Shown: positions 28,771 through 38,329 of the stretch, one piece after another
How positions within the stretch are numbered: the stretch's first letter is position 1
How the letters are laid out: each line of letters begins with the position of its first letter
NCBI GenBank assembly: GCA_046046915.1
Contig: JBJOIT010000004.1
Location: 1-64,000, forward strand
Direction of reading: 5' to 3'
Length of the DNA stretch: 64,000 nucleotides
Origin: JBEEJZ01 sp046046915
GTDB lineage: Bacteria > Pseudomonadota > Gammaproteobacteria > Burkholderiales > Burkholderiaceae_C
Made by a program: the position numbers and the translations under genes
Notes under the pieces: generated by a model
What the model was told of the DNA's origin: nothing
Databases searched by the model: none
The model's input: the letters and a program-made list of their open reading frames with translations, nothing else

Positions 28771-29568
28771 TCAGTGGGATGAAGACTGGTGGCTGTTGAC
28801 AATGTTATGGAGCGCATCTGGACTCAAGATGCGCACGTGCCGTTGTTTGACTTCCACAACCCCCTCCTCAACAAACTTGGAGAAGGTGCGGCTAACGGTC
28901 TCGATTTTCAGTCCCAGATAACTGCCTATTTCCTCGCGGGTCATGCGTAACAGCAGCTCCGACTTGGAAAAACCTCGAGCATGAAGCCGTTGCACCAGAT
29001 TCAGAAGAAAGGCGGCCAGTCGTTCTTCCGCCCGCATGCTGCCTAGCAGCAGCATGACCCCGTGCTCGCGCACGATTTCCCGGCTCATGATTTTGTGCAC
29101 GTGCCGCTGCAGTGCATTGACTTCACGCGAGAGTTCTTCAATTCGGGCGAAGGGCATGACACAAACCTCTGCATCCTCAAGAGCCACAGCATTACAGGTG
29201 TGGTGGTCATTGACGATCCCATCCATGCCCAGTATTTCTCCGGCCATTTGGAAGCCGGTGACTTGCTCCCGACCATCTTCGGTGTTGACACAAGTCTTGA
29301 ATACGCCAGTGCGAATGGCGTACAGCGAGGTAAATCTTTCCTCACTACTGAATAAATTACTTCCGCGCTTAACCTTTTTGCGTTTGGAAACGATTTCGTC
29401 AATGCGGTTCAGTTCAATTTCCGATAAGCCCACTGGCATGCAAAGTTCACGCAAGTTGCAGCTAGAGCAGGCCACCCGGATAGCTGTCGGCGTCATCGAT
29501 GTGAGTTCGTTAAAGGAATTGCTGCTGCCAGGTGGCAGCGATCCCGAACTTGTTGTGTTGTTGAGCAT
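28771..29568 (-). CDS. fnr: Fnr-type oxygen-sensing transcription regulator
   Basis: A 265-residue Crp/Fnr protein with the four cluster-binding cysteines of true FNR: C34, C37, C43 in CSSCNLREL-C and C125 in HHTCNAVAL. A cyclic-nucleotide-like beta roll and a dimer helix follow. The C-terminal HTH has the FNR recognition sequence ETVSRTFSKF, predicting binding to TTGAT-N4-ATCAA. It should be active without oxygen as a [4Fe-4S] dimer. Matching boxes precede ccoN, hemN, uspA/ccoI and clpB in this window. It is divergent from hemN. Confidence 0.95.
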   Translation of the reverse strand: MLNNTTSSGSLPPGSSNSFNELTSMTPTAIRVACSSCNLRELCMPVGLSEIELNRIDEIVSKRKKVKRGSNLFSSEERFTSLYAIRTGVFKTCVNTEDGREQVTGFQMAGEILGMDGIVNDHHTCNAVALEDAEVCVMPFARIEELSREVNALQRHVHKIMSREIVREHGVMLLLGSMRAEERLAAFLLNLVQRLHARGFSKSELLLRMTREEIGSYLGLKIETVSRTFSKFVEEGVVEVKQRHVRILSPDALHNIVNSHQSSSH

Positions 29569-29621
29569 GGCGTGACTGTTTTGTGTCGGTCTTCGTCGAT
29601 TGCAAAGTGCCTGTAGGGCTG

Positions 29622-29635
29622 TTGACTTAGGTCAA
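29622..29635 (+). promoter_or_regulatory. FNR box between fnr and hemN
   Basis: TTGACTTAGGTCAA is a near-symmetric FNR site. At -41.5 it would give a hemN transcript starting near 29670, 66 bases before the hemN ATG. For fnr it lies 54 bases before the start and could also give autoregulation. Confidence 0.8.
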
Positions 29636-29735
29636 GAACCGATTTTGGGTTTCATCGCACATTCAAGCATCATGGTCATTGATGGTCTGGGCAAGTCGTC
29701 AGTGGTGCCACACAACCTGCTCTGTTGGTCATTGT

Positions 29736-31118
29736 ATGTCTGCTTCTTTTGCTGAACTGATCCGCCGTTTCGACATCTCCGGCCCTCGTTACACCTCGTA
29801 CCCCACGGCTGATCGCTTTGTAGAGGCGTATGGAGAGGTTGATTACCGGCATGTACTGCAACAGCGAAAAGATGGATTCATGCCGACAAAGCAGCCGCTG
29901 TCGATCTATATACACATCCCGTTCTGTGAGTCGCTGTGTTACTACTGTGCCTGCAACAAAATCATTACAAAGCACCACGATCGAGCCCAGACTTACTTGC
30001 GTTATTTAAGTCGCGAAATCGATCTGCTGGTGGCTGAATTAGGGCAGGGGCAGTCAGTCAGCCAGCTTCATTTGGGAGGCGGAAGTCCTACTTTTCTGAA
30101 TGATGACGAGTTGCAGTCGCTGATGAACATGTTGCGACAGGCTTTTAATCTCACGCCCGGCGGCGAGTACGCCATCGAAGTCGACCCACGTACCGTGAAT
30201 CCTGAACGTTTAGAGGCGTTGGCCCGGGTTGGATTTAACCGACTCAGTTTTGGCGTGCAGGATTTTGATCCCGACGTTCAAAAGGCGGTACACCGCATTC
30301 AGCCTGCATCCCAGGTCTTTTCTCTGGTGCACGCGGCAAGAGAGCTGCATTTTGAATCCATCAATGTTGATCTGATTTATGGCTTGCCGCGCCAAACGCC
30401 TGAATCCTTTGATCGCACCCTGGAACAGATCGTGCGGTTGCGCCCGGACCGAATAGCCTTGTACGCCTATGCGCATTTGCCGGAACGCTTCAAGCCACAA
30501 CGCCGAATCGAACCAAGCGAGTTGCCTCCTGCGGCAGAAAAGATCGCCATGTTGACACGCTCGCTGGAGGCCTTGTCCCAAGCCGGCTATGTGTATGTGG
30601 GCATGGATCACTTCGCCTTGCCAGATGATTCTTTGGCTGTGGCAAAGCGCCAGGGGCGTCTACACCGCAACTTTCAGGGTTACAGCACTCAGCCCGATTG
30701 CGATTTGATCGCCCTGGGTGTATCCGCTATCGGTCGCGTGGGGGCCAGCTACAGCCAAAATGCAAAAACTCTGGAGGAGTACTACGATCTGATAGATCAT
30801 GGAAGATTACCGGTGGTCAGGGGCTTGTCTTTGAATCGTGACGACCTTGTTCGCCGTGCAGTGATCACCGCGCTCATGTGTAGTGGCAATCTTTCGTTTG
30901 AGTCCATCGAGTTGGCTTACTTGATCGACTTCAAACAATATTTCGCCACGGAGCTGGAGTCTTTACAAGAACTGGTAGGTTTGGGGTTGGTTGAGTTGGA
31001 TGGTGCATCGATCCAGGTGACCTCCGAAGGCTGGTTTTTTGTGAGGGTGGTGGCCATGATTTTTGACCGCTATCTGCAAGCTGATCAAAACCGTAACCGA
31101 TTCTCTAAGGTGCTGTAA
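29736..31118 (+). CDS. hemN: HemN, oxygen-independent coproporphyrinogen III dehydrogenase
   Basis: A 460-residue radical SAM enzyme with the HemN signature C64-x3-C68-x2-C71-x-C73 (FCESLCYYCACNK). The start MSASFAELIRRFDISGPRYTSYPTA matches the family's N-terminus, so ATG 29736 is preferred over upstream ATGs at 29679 and 29682. It decarboxylates coproporphyrinogen III without O2, providing heme when oxygen is scarce, in line with the FNR box upstream and the heme-rich cbb3 oxidase beside it. Confidence 0.95.
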   Translation: MSASFAELIRRFDISGPRYTSYPTADRFVEAYGEVDYRHVLQQRKDGFMPTKQPLSIYIHIPFCESLCYYCACNKIITKHHDRAQTYLRYLSREIDLLVAELGQGQSVSQLHLGGGSPTFLNDDELQSLMNMLRQAFNLTPGGEYAIEVDPRTVNPERLEALARVGFNRLSFGVQDFDPDVQKAVHRIQPASQVFSLVHAARELHFESINVDLIYGLPRQTPESFDRTLEQIVRLRPDRIALYAYAHLPERFKPQRRIEPSELPPAAEKIAMLTRSLEALSQAGYVYVGMDHFALPDDSLAVAKRQGRLHRNFQGYSTQPDCDLIALGVSAIGRVGASYSQNAKTLEEYYDLIDHGRLPVVRGLSLNRDDLVRRAVITALMCSGNLSFESIELAYLIDFKQYFATELESLQELVGLGLVELDGASIQVTSEGWFFVRVVAMIFDRYLQADQNRNRFSKVL

Positions 31119-31125
31119 TTGCGCT

Positions 31126-31803
31126 ATGCAAAGCTCGACCCTGTTAACTGCCTTGATGATGGGATTGGTTGGAGGCCCACACTGTCTGGTGATGTGTGGC
31201 TCAGCCTGCGCAGCAGTCGGGCGCACGAATCAACGCAATGCGACCGAAAACATCCTGGGTTTTCAAACCGGGCGCCTGCTGGGCTACGCCACCTTGGGAG
31301 CTGCCGCTGCCGCTTCCATGCAAGGTTTTGGTTGGCTCACCACTCATTCCTCGTTGCTGCGACCGGTTTGGTCATTGTTTCATGTCGCGGTCATGCTGCT
31401 GGGCTTGTTGCTTCTGATACAGGCCCGGCAACCGGTTTGGCTGGAGCAGGGTGCTCGCCGAGTGTGGCGTCGTGTGATGGCTTGGACAGGTGGATCAAAT
31501 AATGCTGCGCCTGTTCTGCTGGGCGTTTGCTGGGCACTGATGCCATGTGGTTTGCTCTACTCAGCCGTTCTAGTCGCTGCTCTCAGTGGTGGCGTGCTGG
31601 AGGGGGCACTCACCATGGGGGCCTTCGCTGTAGGTAGCGGTCTTTACTTGCTCATAGGCCCACGGCTTCTTCTGCGCGTTCGTGTTCTTCAGACCGGTGA
31701 TTGGGGCGTGCGTGTGGCAGGTCTTCTGCTCCTAGCTAGTTCTGGTTGGGCCTTGTGGATGGCACTGACGCAAGATGCCGCTCCTTGGTGCGTGACCACT
31801 TGA
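31126..31803 (+). CDS. UreH/TauE-like (DsbD-type) inner membrane protein
   Basis: A 225-residue protein with about six hydrophobic helices, beginning TLLTALMMGLVGGPHCLVMCGSACA. The G-GPHC-MCG start and a second CWALMPCGLLYSA segment are typical of the sulfite exporter TauE/SafE or UreH-like family, which often accompanies cbb3 and cytochrome biogenesis genes. Paired cysteines could bind copper or shuttle thiols. The substrate is unknown; a role in copper or redox supply to the oxidase is inferred from place only. It follows hemN after 7 bases. Confidence 0.8.
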   Translation: MQSSTLLTALMMGLVGGPHCLVMCGSACAAVGRTNQRNATENILGFQTGRLLGYATLGAAAAASMQGFGWLTTHSSLLRPVWSLFHVAVMLLGLLLLIQARQPVWLEQGARRVWRRVMAWTGGSNNAAPVLLGVCWALMPCGLLYSAVLVAALSGGVLEGALTMGAFAVGSGLYLLIGPRLLLRVRVLQTGDWGVRVAGLLLLASSGWALWMALTQDAAPWCVTT

Positions 31804-31806
31804 TTG

Positions 31807-32355
31807 CTAGTCAATATCGATGGTGTGTATGGCGAAGGTGCCACGGCGTTGGTCCGCAAAGTAGCACTGCAGGGTTTCTTTGACTGTGGTGAAGGCCAAT
31901 TCATCCCACGGAATTTCTGTTTCGGCAAAAAGCCTGACTTCTATGGTTTCGTGCCCAGGGTCAAAGTGGTCGTTAAGCAGCTGTGCAAGATAGAAAAAGT
32001 GCACTTGCCCGACACGCGCCACATTTAGCACCGAAAACAACTTACCCATCGAGAACTGGGCGCCGGCTTCCTCGATGGTTTCGCGTTCAGCCCCTTGCGA
32101 CGTCGTTTCGTGCATTTCCATGAAGCCTGCTGGCAGCGTCCACTTGCCCCAGCGGGGTTCGATATTGCGTTTGCACAGCAGAACGCGGTTCCCCAGAACC
32201 GGCACGGTCCCCACCACATTGAGTGGATTCTCATAATGAATGGTGTCGCATGCGCCACACACCGCGCGTTGGCGGGTATCCCCATCGTCCGGCAGCCTGT
32301 AAACAACAGCGGTGCCGCAATTCCGGCAATGCTTGATGGTGCGTGTGAAACTCAT
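31807..32355 (-). CDS. NUDIX hydrolase with N-terminal zinc ribbon
   Basis: A 182-residue protein. The zinc ribbon uses the pairs CRNCG and CGAC. A complete NUDIX box follows (GFMEMHETTSQGAERE-x-IEEAG). The layout resembles NudC-like or ADP-ribose/NAD-type pyrophosphatases in Burkholderiales. Substrate not determinable. ATG 32355 is chosen over two adjacent upstream TTG codons. It converges with the TauE-like gene, 3 bases apart. Confidence 0.87.
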   Translation of the reverse strand: MSFTRTIKHCRNCGTAVVYRLPDDGDTRQRAVCGACDTIHYENPLNVVGTVPVLGNRVLLCKRNIEPRWGKWTLPAGFMEMHETTSQGAERETIEEAGAQFSMGKLFSVLNVARVGQVHFFYLAQLLNDHFDPGHETIEVRLFAETEIPWDELAFTTVKETLQCYFADQRRGTFAIHTIDID

Positions 32356-32424
32356 CAACAAAGTTTACGTTGAATCAAGGAAGTTGGCCTCCTTGGATTG
32401 GGATGTCCATCAAGCCAACTTTTA

Positions 32425-33246
32425 TCAATAGACGATCTTGTCTGGACTGATCTCTTGAAGAATGGTTGCTGCAATTTCTTCGATCGATTTGGTCGTGGTT
32501 GACAGCCAGCGTATACCCGAGCGTTTCATCATGCTTTCAGCTGCCGCAACCTCCATGCGGCAGTTTTCAATCGATGCGTACTTGGAGTTGGGCCTGCGCT
32601 CGTGCCGAATTTCGCTCAAGCGTTCGGGCTGTATGGTGAGTCCGAAAATTTTGTGTCGATGTGGCACAAGCGCAGGGGGCATTTGACGACGTTCAAAATC
32701 TTCGGGGATGAGCGGGTAGTTCGAGGCTTTCAGGCCGTATTGCATGGCAAGGTAAAGCGAGGTCGGTGTCTTGCCGCTTCTGCTGACGCCGACAAGGATG
32801 ACATCTGATTGCTCCAGGTCGCGATTGGATTGCCCATCATCGTGTGCCAACGAAAAATTAATGGCTTCGATGCGGCTTTGATACTCCTTGCTTTTGCTCG
32901 CATCACTGAAGCGACCGATTCGATGGTTGGACTTGATCTGAAGCTCTTTCTCCAACGGCTGTACGAATGTCCCAAACATGTCCAAAAACATGCCCTGGCA
33001 TCCTTCGGTAATGATCTTCAGAACCTCCATATTGACCAGGGTCGAGAACACAATCGGGCGGCTCCCGTCGACTGCTGCCGCATGATTTATCTGGCGCAAT
33101 GCCTGATACGCCTTGTCGGCGGTGTCGATGAACGGCAGGCGGACCTGTCGGGACCGCATTTCGAACTGTGCCAAGATGGCATTGCCAAAGGTTTCTGCGG
33201 TGATGCCCGTACCGTCAGAGATAAAAAAAACTGTTTTGTTTGGCAT
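32425..33246 (-). CDS. ppsR: PpsR, PEP synthase regulatory kinase/phosphorylase
   Basis: A 273-residue DUF299-type bifunctional serine/threonine kinase and pyrophosphorylase. It begins PNKTVFFISDGTGITAETFG and has the P-loop GVSRSGKTPTS. In characterised bacteria it inactivates PEP synthase by ADP-dependent phosphorylation of a Thr next to the catalytic His, and reactivates it with phosphate. It is divergent from its target ppsA. Starting at ATG 33246 matches the family; a longer reading to 33312 adds an unconserved tail. Confidence 0.94.
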   Translation of the reverse strand: MPNKTVFFISDGTGITAETFGNAILAQFEMRSRQVRLPFIDTADKAYQALRQINHAAAVDGSRPIVFSTLVNMEVLKIITEGCQGMFLDMFGTFVQPLEKELQIKSNHRIGRFSDASKSKEYQSRIEAINFSLAHDDGQSNRDLEQSDVILVGVSRSGKTPTSLYLAMQYGLKASNYPLIPEDFERRQMPPALVPHRHKIFGLTIQPERLSEIRHERRPNSKYASIENCRMEVAAAESMMKRSGIRWLSTTTKSIEEIAATILQEISPDKIVY

Positions 33247-33462
33247 GTTGGATCGCCAGTGGCGCCTAGGTTTGTGCTGGGCTGAAGTGCTGGGGGCATC
33301 GATTTGTGCCACCTACAATGGAATCAATTTATCGCATTTTGCTCATGTGTTTGGCAGATATTGCAGAAAAATACTTGCATGGTGCTGCTGGCATGAGCCG
33401 TGTGGTGGAGCGGATTTGATCCCTCCTCTGCCCCGTCCGGTTTACAAACTCTGGAGCTTTTC

Positions 33463-35883
33463 ATGTCTGCACTTTTCAGTTCGACCGCCTTGGTTGTACC
33501 GTTTGAACAACTCCGAATGACGGACGTCGAAGCGGTGGGGGGCAAAAACGCCAGCCTTGGCGAAATGATTTCCCAGCTTCCTTCGGGCGTACGAGTGCCC
33601 ACCGGCTTTGCCACGACTGCACATGCCTTTAGGGCCTTTTTGGCTCATGGTGGCTTGGCAGACCGCATTAACAAGCGCCTGTCCACCTTGGACACTGAAG
33701 ACGTTCGGGCACTTGCACTGGCGGGCGCTGAGATTCGTGCACTGGTCGAGGACCAGCCTTTTCCTGCCGATCTGGAGGCAGCAATTCGCGACGCGTTCCT
33801 TACTTTATGCGGTGCGAACACGGCGGCGTCTTTTGCCGTGCGCTCATCAGCTACCGCAGAAGATTTGCCAGATGCATCTTTTGCGGGACAACAGGAAACG
33901 TTCCTGAACGTGGTTGGTATCGATGAGGTTTTGCACAAGATGAAAGAGGTCTTTGCATCGCTCTACAACGACAGGGCCATCAGCTACCGTGTTCACAAGG
34001 GTTTCGCGCACAGTGATGTTGCCTTGAGTGCAGGCGTTCAGCGCATGGTGCGTTCCGATTTGGGCGCTGCGGGCGTGATGTTCACCATCGACACAGAGTC
34101 GGGCTTCGAAGACGTTGTTTTCATCACTTCCAGTTATGGCCTCGGCGAAACAGTGGTGCAGGGGGCCGTTAACCCAGATGAGTTTTACGTGCACAAACCC
34201 ATGCTGAAGGCAGGCAAACGTGCGCTCATCCGGCGCAATCTGGGCTCAAAGTTGATTCAAATGGAGTTTGCGACCCCAGAAGAAAAGGCGGCATCTGGCA
34301 AGCTCGTTAAAACTACGGATGTACCCGCCGAGTTGCGCAATCGTTATTCCCTGAGCGACGCCGATGTCGAGCAGTTGGCCAGCTATGCCTTGGTCATTGA
34401 GCAGCATTACGGCCGTGCCATGGACATTGAATGGGGCAAGGATGGTACGGATGGACAGCTTTACATTCTTCAGGCGCGCCCAGAAACGGTGAAAAGCCAG
34501 CTGGAAGGTAAAGCAGAGCTCAAGTACAAGCTCAAGGGCAAGAGCACGGTGTTGGCTGAAGGTCGGGCCATCGGCCAGAAAATCGGGACAGGTCCGGTCC
34601 GGCTGGTGCACAGCATCAGTCAGATGGATGAAGTGCAGCCGGGTGATGTCTTGGTGACGGATATGACCGACCCCAACTGGGAGCCCGTGATGAAGCGTGC
34701 CTCAGCGATCGTGACGAACCGTGGCGGACGCACCTGTCATGCAGCCATCATTGCACGTGAGCTTGGTATCCCTGCGATCGTCGGATGTGGAGATGCCACC
34801 GAACGCTTGAAGACGGACACGCTCGTGACCGTGAGTTGCGCCGAAGGCGATACCGGCTTCATTTACGACGGGCTACTTGAAACCGAAGTCTCGGAGGTCC
34901 AGCGTGGGGCCATGCCAGAGTGCCCGGTCAAGATCATGATGAATGTGGGCAACCCTCAGCTGGCTTTCGATTTTTGTCAGTTGCCGAATTCCGGTGTGGG
35001 CTTGGCTCGACTTGAGTTCATCATCAACAACAACATTGGCGTCCACCCCAAGGCCATTCTGGATTACCCCAACGTGGATGCAGACCTCAAGAAGGCTGTG
35101 GAATCTGTTGCGCGTGGCCATGCCTCTCCCCGCAGTTTCTATGTCGACCGAGTGGCAGAAGGGGTTGCCACCATTGCCGCGGCTTTCTGGCCCAAGCCAG
35201 TCATCGTCCGTTTGTCGGACTTCAAGAGCAACGAATATCGAAAGCTGATTGGCGGTAGCCGTTACGAGCCTGACGAAGAAAACCCCATGTTGGGTTTCCG
35301 CGGGGCAGCCCGGTACATCAGCGCTGATTTCGGTGAGGCCTTTGCCATGGAGTGCGAGGCGCTCAAGCGTGTGCGCAGTGACATGGGCCTGACCAATGTG
35401 CAGATCATGGTGCCTTTTGTCCGTACATTGGGCCAAGCCAAGCGTGTCACCGAATTGCTGGCCAAGCATGGATTGCAGCGGGGAGATGGCGCAAGTGCGG
35501 TGGGGGCAGACGATGGTCTGAAACTGATCATGATGTGCGAGGTGCCTAGCAACGCCATTCTTGCTGATCAGTTCTTAAATTACTTCGACGGATTTTCAAT
35601 AGGGTCCAACGACCTCACACAGCTGACGCTAGGTTTGGATCGTGACTCAGGGCTGGATTTGCTGGCAGCCGATTTTGACGAACGAGACCCTGCCGTGAAA
35701 GCCCTCATCGGCCAAGCCATCAGTGCGTGCAGGGCTCAGGGCAAGTACATCGGCATTTGTGGGCAGGGGCCCAGCGACCATCCTGATTTCGCAGCTTGGC
35801 TGCACAAACAGGGCATCAGCTCTATCTCGCTCAACCCAGACTCTGTCATCGAAACCTGGCACCTGCTTGCCCAGGGCGAATAA
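33463..35883 (+). CDS. ppsA: Phosphoenolpyruvate synthase
   Basis: An 806-residue enzyme converting pyruvate, ATP and water to PEP, AMP and phosphate, for gluconeogenesis from C3 compounds. The N-terminal ATP-grasp part contains VGGKNASLGEM and AVRSSATAEDLPDASFAGQQET. The swivelling domain holds the phospho-His in GGRTCHAAIIARE, with the regulatory Thr just before it. The C-terminal PEP barrel ends with GSNDLTQLTLGLDRDS and GICGQGPSDHP. CTGGAG precedes ATG 33463. The 216-base divergent gap to ppsR contains TACAAT (33314-33319) as a possible -10 without a clear -35. Confidence 0.97.
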   Translation: MSALFSSTALVVPFEQLRMTDVEAVGGKNASLGEMISQLPSGVRVPTGFATTAHAFRAFLAHGGLADRINKRLSTLDTEDVRALALAGAEIRALVEDQPFPADLEAAIRDAFLTLCGANTAASFAVRSSATAEDLPDASFAGQQETFLNVVGIDEVLHKMKEVFASLYNDRAISYRVHKGFAHSDVALSAGVQRMVRSDLGAAGVMFTIDTESGFEDVVFITSSYGLGETVVQGAVNPDEFYVHKPMLKAGKRALIRRNLGSKLIQMEFATPEEKAASGKLVKTTDVPAELRNRYSLSDADVEQLASYALVIEQHYGRAMDIEWGKDGTDGQLYILQARPETVKSQLEGKAELKYKLKGKSTVLAEGRAIGQKIGTGPVRLVHSISQMDEVQPGDVLVTDMTDPNWEPVMKRASAIVTNRGGRTCHAAIIARELGIPAIVGCGDATERLKTDTLVTVSCAEGDTGFIYDGLLETEVSEVQRGAMPECPVKIMMNVGNPQLAFDFCQLPNSGVGLARLEFIINNNIGVHPKAILDYPNVDADLKKAVESVARGHASPRSFYVDRVAEGVATIAAAFWPKPVIVRLSDFKSNEYRKLIGGSRYEPDEENPMLGFRGAARYISADFGEAFAMECEALKRVRSDMGLTNVQIMVPFVRTLGQAKRVTELLAKHGLQRGDGASAVGADDGLKLIMMCEVPSNAILADQFLNYFDGFSIGSNDLTQLTLGLDRDSGLDLLAADFDERDPAVKALIGQAISACRAQGKYIGICGQGPSDHPDFAAWLHKQGISSISLNPDSVIETWHLLAQGE

Positions 35884-35914
35884 AAGGTTCCGATCCTAGG
35901 TAATCCGACCCAAA

Positions 35915-38227
35915 TTGAACGTGGCGAGTTTTAGTGCTTCCCGATCTGCCAAATGGCGACTGGCATTTCTGCTGGTCTGGAGCGTTGCGTCGTTTGGGGT
36001 GGTGTTCTTTGCGCGGGATCTGAGCTTCACCATTGGTGGATGGCCATTCAATTACTGGTACTGTGCGCTCGGGATCATCCTGATTTACTTGTTGATCGTT
36101 TCATCCTACGCCTGGCTGCGGCGTCAGGATGGTCATCAAGATGATGCAAAAGGCTGGGCTCCCAGTGCGCCGGCTCGTTTGCACGAGCTGCATCGACTGT
36201 TTGGGCGCTATGTGTTTCTGGTGTTGGTTTTCCTGGCGCTGCTGGCGGTGGGTGAGCGCATGGGCATGTCACGCAATTGGATCGGTGCGGTCTTTTTGTT
36301 TGCTACGCTGGTTTTGTACGCAAGCATAGGTATTGTTTGCCGCACCTCGGATAGCCAAGAGTATTACGTGGCGGGTAGACGAATACCTGCAATCTACAAC
36401 GGAATGGCGAGCGCGGCTGATTGGATGAGCGCCGCTTCCTTCATCAGTCTGGCTGGTGGCTTGTATCTACAGGGGTTTTCTGGCGCCAATGGTCAACCTG
36501 GCGGGTTGGCCTACATCATGGGGTGGACAGGAGGATTCTGTTTGGTGGCTTTGTTGATTGCTCCTAATCTTCGTAAGCACAATCTTTACACGCTCCCCGA
36601 CTACTTCAGGCTGCGTTTTGGTGGCCGCTGGCCCGGACTTGTGGCCGCGATTGCTGTGGTGTTTGTGTCGTTCACTTATGTGGTGGCCCAGATCTATGGG
36701 GTCGGGATGATTACCTCGCGATTGACGGGCGTGCGCTTTGAAATCGGCATCATGCTTGGTTTGGGAGGCGTGCTGGTCTGTTCCTTTCTCGGTGGTATGC
36801 GGGCTGTAACTTGGACCCAGGTCGCTCAATACGTCGTGGTCATCCTTGCGTTTTTGATACCCGTCTCTTGGCTGGCCTACAAACAATTGGGCAATCCCAT
36901 TGCTCCCTTGGTTTATGGGCAGCAATTGGCAAAAATTGCTCAGCTCGAGCGCGATATAGGGCAGTCTGATCTTGAAATTGAGGTGATGGCTGAGTACGCG
37001 CGTCGCGCCAGCGTCTACGAAGAAAAGCTGCAAACATTGCCCGGGTCCTTGGTGGATCAGCGGGAGGCTGCACTTGCACGCTTACGCAAATTGAAACAGG
37101 AGCCTTCGCAGCCAGCCGTGGTGCAGGAAGCCAGTCGAGAACTTGCCCTCCTGCCCAAAGATGCGACTGCAGCCCGAGAAGCCTGGACGGCAGCGATGAA
37201 AGACAATTCGGCACGATCGCAGCCTTGGTCTGGCGGCACGCCTTTTGGCCAGGCTTTTGCAGGTAATCCGGATGGAAGTGTCGAGGCTCAGGAAGAATTC
37301 AGCCTATCCAGGTTGAACTTTATGGCGCTCATGGTGTGCCTCATGTTGGGAACTGCTGGCATGCCCCACTTGCTGACGCGGTTTTACACAACCCCGTCTG
37401 TGGCTGAGGCTCGGTCTTCCGTGGCCTGGTCCTTGTTCTTTATCTCCCTGCTGTATATGGCTGCCCCAGCGTTGGCGGTTCTGATGAAGTATGAGGTACT
37501 TACCAGTTTGGTGGGGCAGAATTTCAGTGATCTGCCTGAGTGGATTGCGCAGTGGTCCAAGGTGGATCCCACCTTGATATCGGCGACTGACATCAACTCT
37601 GACGGTATCTTGCAGTTTGCCGAACTACGTACAGGGGAAGACATTGTGATGTTGGCCTCTCCAGAAATGGGTGGCTTGCCTTATGTGATGTCTGGCTTGG
37701 TCGCGGCAGGTGGTCTGGCAGCCGCGCTGTCGACGGCAGATGCGCTTTTGCTCACGATGGGAAATGCCTTGGCTTACGACATTTATTTCCGTATGCGGCC
37801 GAAGCGCTCAGGCAACGTCTACAGGGTGCTGTTATCCAAGTTTGCCTTGCTTTTGGTTGCTTTGGCAGCTGCTTATGTGGCTGCGCAAAAGCCAGCAGGT
37901 ATTTTGGTGCTGGTGGCCATGTCATTCTCATTGGCGGCCTCTGCGTTTTTTCCGGCCATGGTGATGGGGATCTATTGGCGCGGTACGACACAGGCGGGTG
38001 CATTGGCCGGTATGGCGGCGGGTCTGACCGTTTGCCTTTTCTACATCGTGCTGCATGCGCCCTGGTTCAGTCAGATGTTCGGCGGCGTGCAACCGTCACT
38101 CTGGTTTGGTATCAAACCTGTTTCTGCTGGTGTATTTGGTGCGCCGGCCGGTGCGGTGGTCACGTGGCTGGTCAGCGTAATGACCCGCCATCATCCGAGG
38201 AGTGAAAGGCTCAAGCAAGGGTCCTGA
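35915..38227 (+). CDS. Sodium/solute symporter with fused DUF4212-like small subunit
   Basis: A 770-residue SSS-family transporter. Residues about 8-75 (WRLAFLLVWSVASFG...FTIGGWPFNYWY...YAWL) look like the two-helix DUF4212 small subunit that is normally encoded separately upstream of VC_2705-type symporters. The main SSS domain follows, with SAADWMSAASFISLAGG and KHNLYTLPDYFRLRFG. A coiled, Gln/Glu-rich insertion lies at about 340-440, and an EF-hand-like loop ATDINSDGILQFAE near 550. Substrates are probably small carboxylates, which suits ppsA 31 bases upstream; that is inference. The start is unclear: TTG 35915 or GTG 35921, neither with a good ribosome-binding site. Confidence 0.82.
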   Translation: MNVASFSASRSAKWRLAFLLVWSVASFGVVFFARDLSFTIGGWPFNYWYCALGIILIYLLIVSSYAWLRRQDGHQDDAKGWAPSAPARLHELHRLFGRYVFLVLVFLALLAVGERMGMSRNWIGAVFLFATLVLYASIGIVCRTSDSQEYYVAGRRIPAIYNGMASAADWMSAASFISLAGGLYLQGFSGANGQPGGLAYIMGWTGGFCLVALLIAPNLRKHNLYTLPDYFRLRFGGRWPGLVAAIAVVFVSFTYVVAQIYGVGMITSRLTGVRFEIGIMLGLGGVLVCSFLGGMRAVTWTQVAQYVVVILAFLIPVSWLAYKQLGNPIAPLVYGQQLAKIAQLERDIGQSDLEIEVMAEYARRASVYEEKLQTLPGSLVDQREAALARLRKLKQEPSQPAVVQEASRELALLPKDATAAREAWTAAMKDNSARSQPWSGGTPFGQAFAGNPDGSVEAQEEFSLSRLNFMALMVCLMLGTAGMPHLLTRFYTTPSVAEARSSVAWSLFFISLLYMAAPALAVLMKYEVLTSLVGQNFSDLPEWIAQWSKVDPTLISATDINSDGILQFAELRTGEDIVMLASPEMGGLPYVMSGLVAAGGLAAALSTADALLLTMGNALAYDIYFRMRPKRSGNVYRVLLSKFALLLVALAAAYVAAQKPAGILVLVAMSFSLAASAFFPAMVMGIYWRGTTQAGALAGMAAGLTVCLFYIVLHAPWFSQMFGGVQPSLWFGIKPVSAGVFGAPAGAVVTWLVSVMTRHHPRSERLKQGS

Positions 38228-38256
38228 GAATCTGGCCTAAAGCGGGATGAGTCGCT

Positions 38257-38265
38257 TGCTATAAT
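38257..38265 (+). promoter_or_regulatory. Extended -10 promoter of the rpsF operon
   Basis: TGCTATAAT is a perfect extended -10 (TGN-TATAAT), 65 bases before the rpsF ATG. The -35 region is poor, as expected for an extended -10 promoter. A leader of about 58 bases is predicted. Confidence 0.7.
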
Positions 38266-38280
38266 CGCAGGCTTTGCCTT

Positions 38281-38309
38281 GCAGCACTACTAGAGACGCA
38301 GTGGGCTGC
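38281..38309 (+). promoter_or_regulatory. Hairpin in the rpsF leader
   Basis: GCAGCACT (38281-38288) pairs with AGT-GG-GCTGC (38300-38309): eight pairs with a two-base GG bulge, ending nine bases before the TAAGGAG ribosome-binding site. S6 operons of many bacteria have an S6:S18-binding leader. This hairpin is in the right place, but I cannot match the known CCG-bulge consensus, so the function is a guess. Confidence 0.35.
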
Positions 38310-38329
38310 TACAACCTTAAGGAGTGTTT

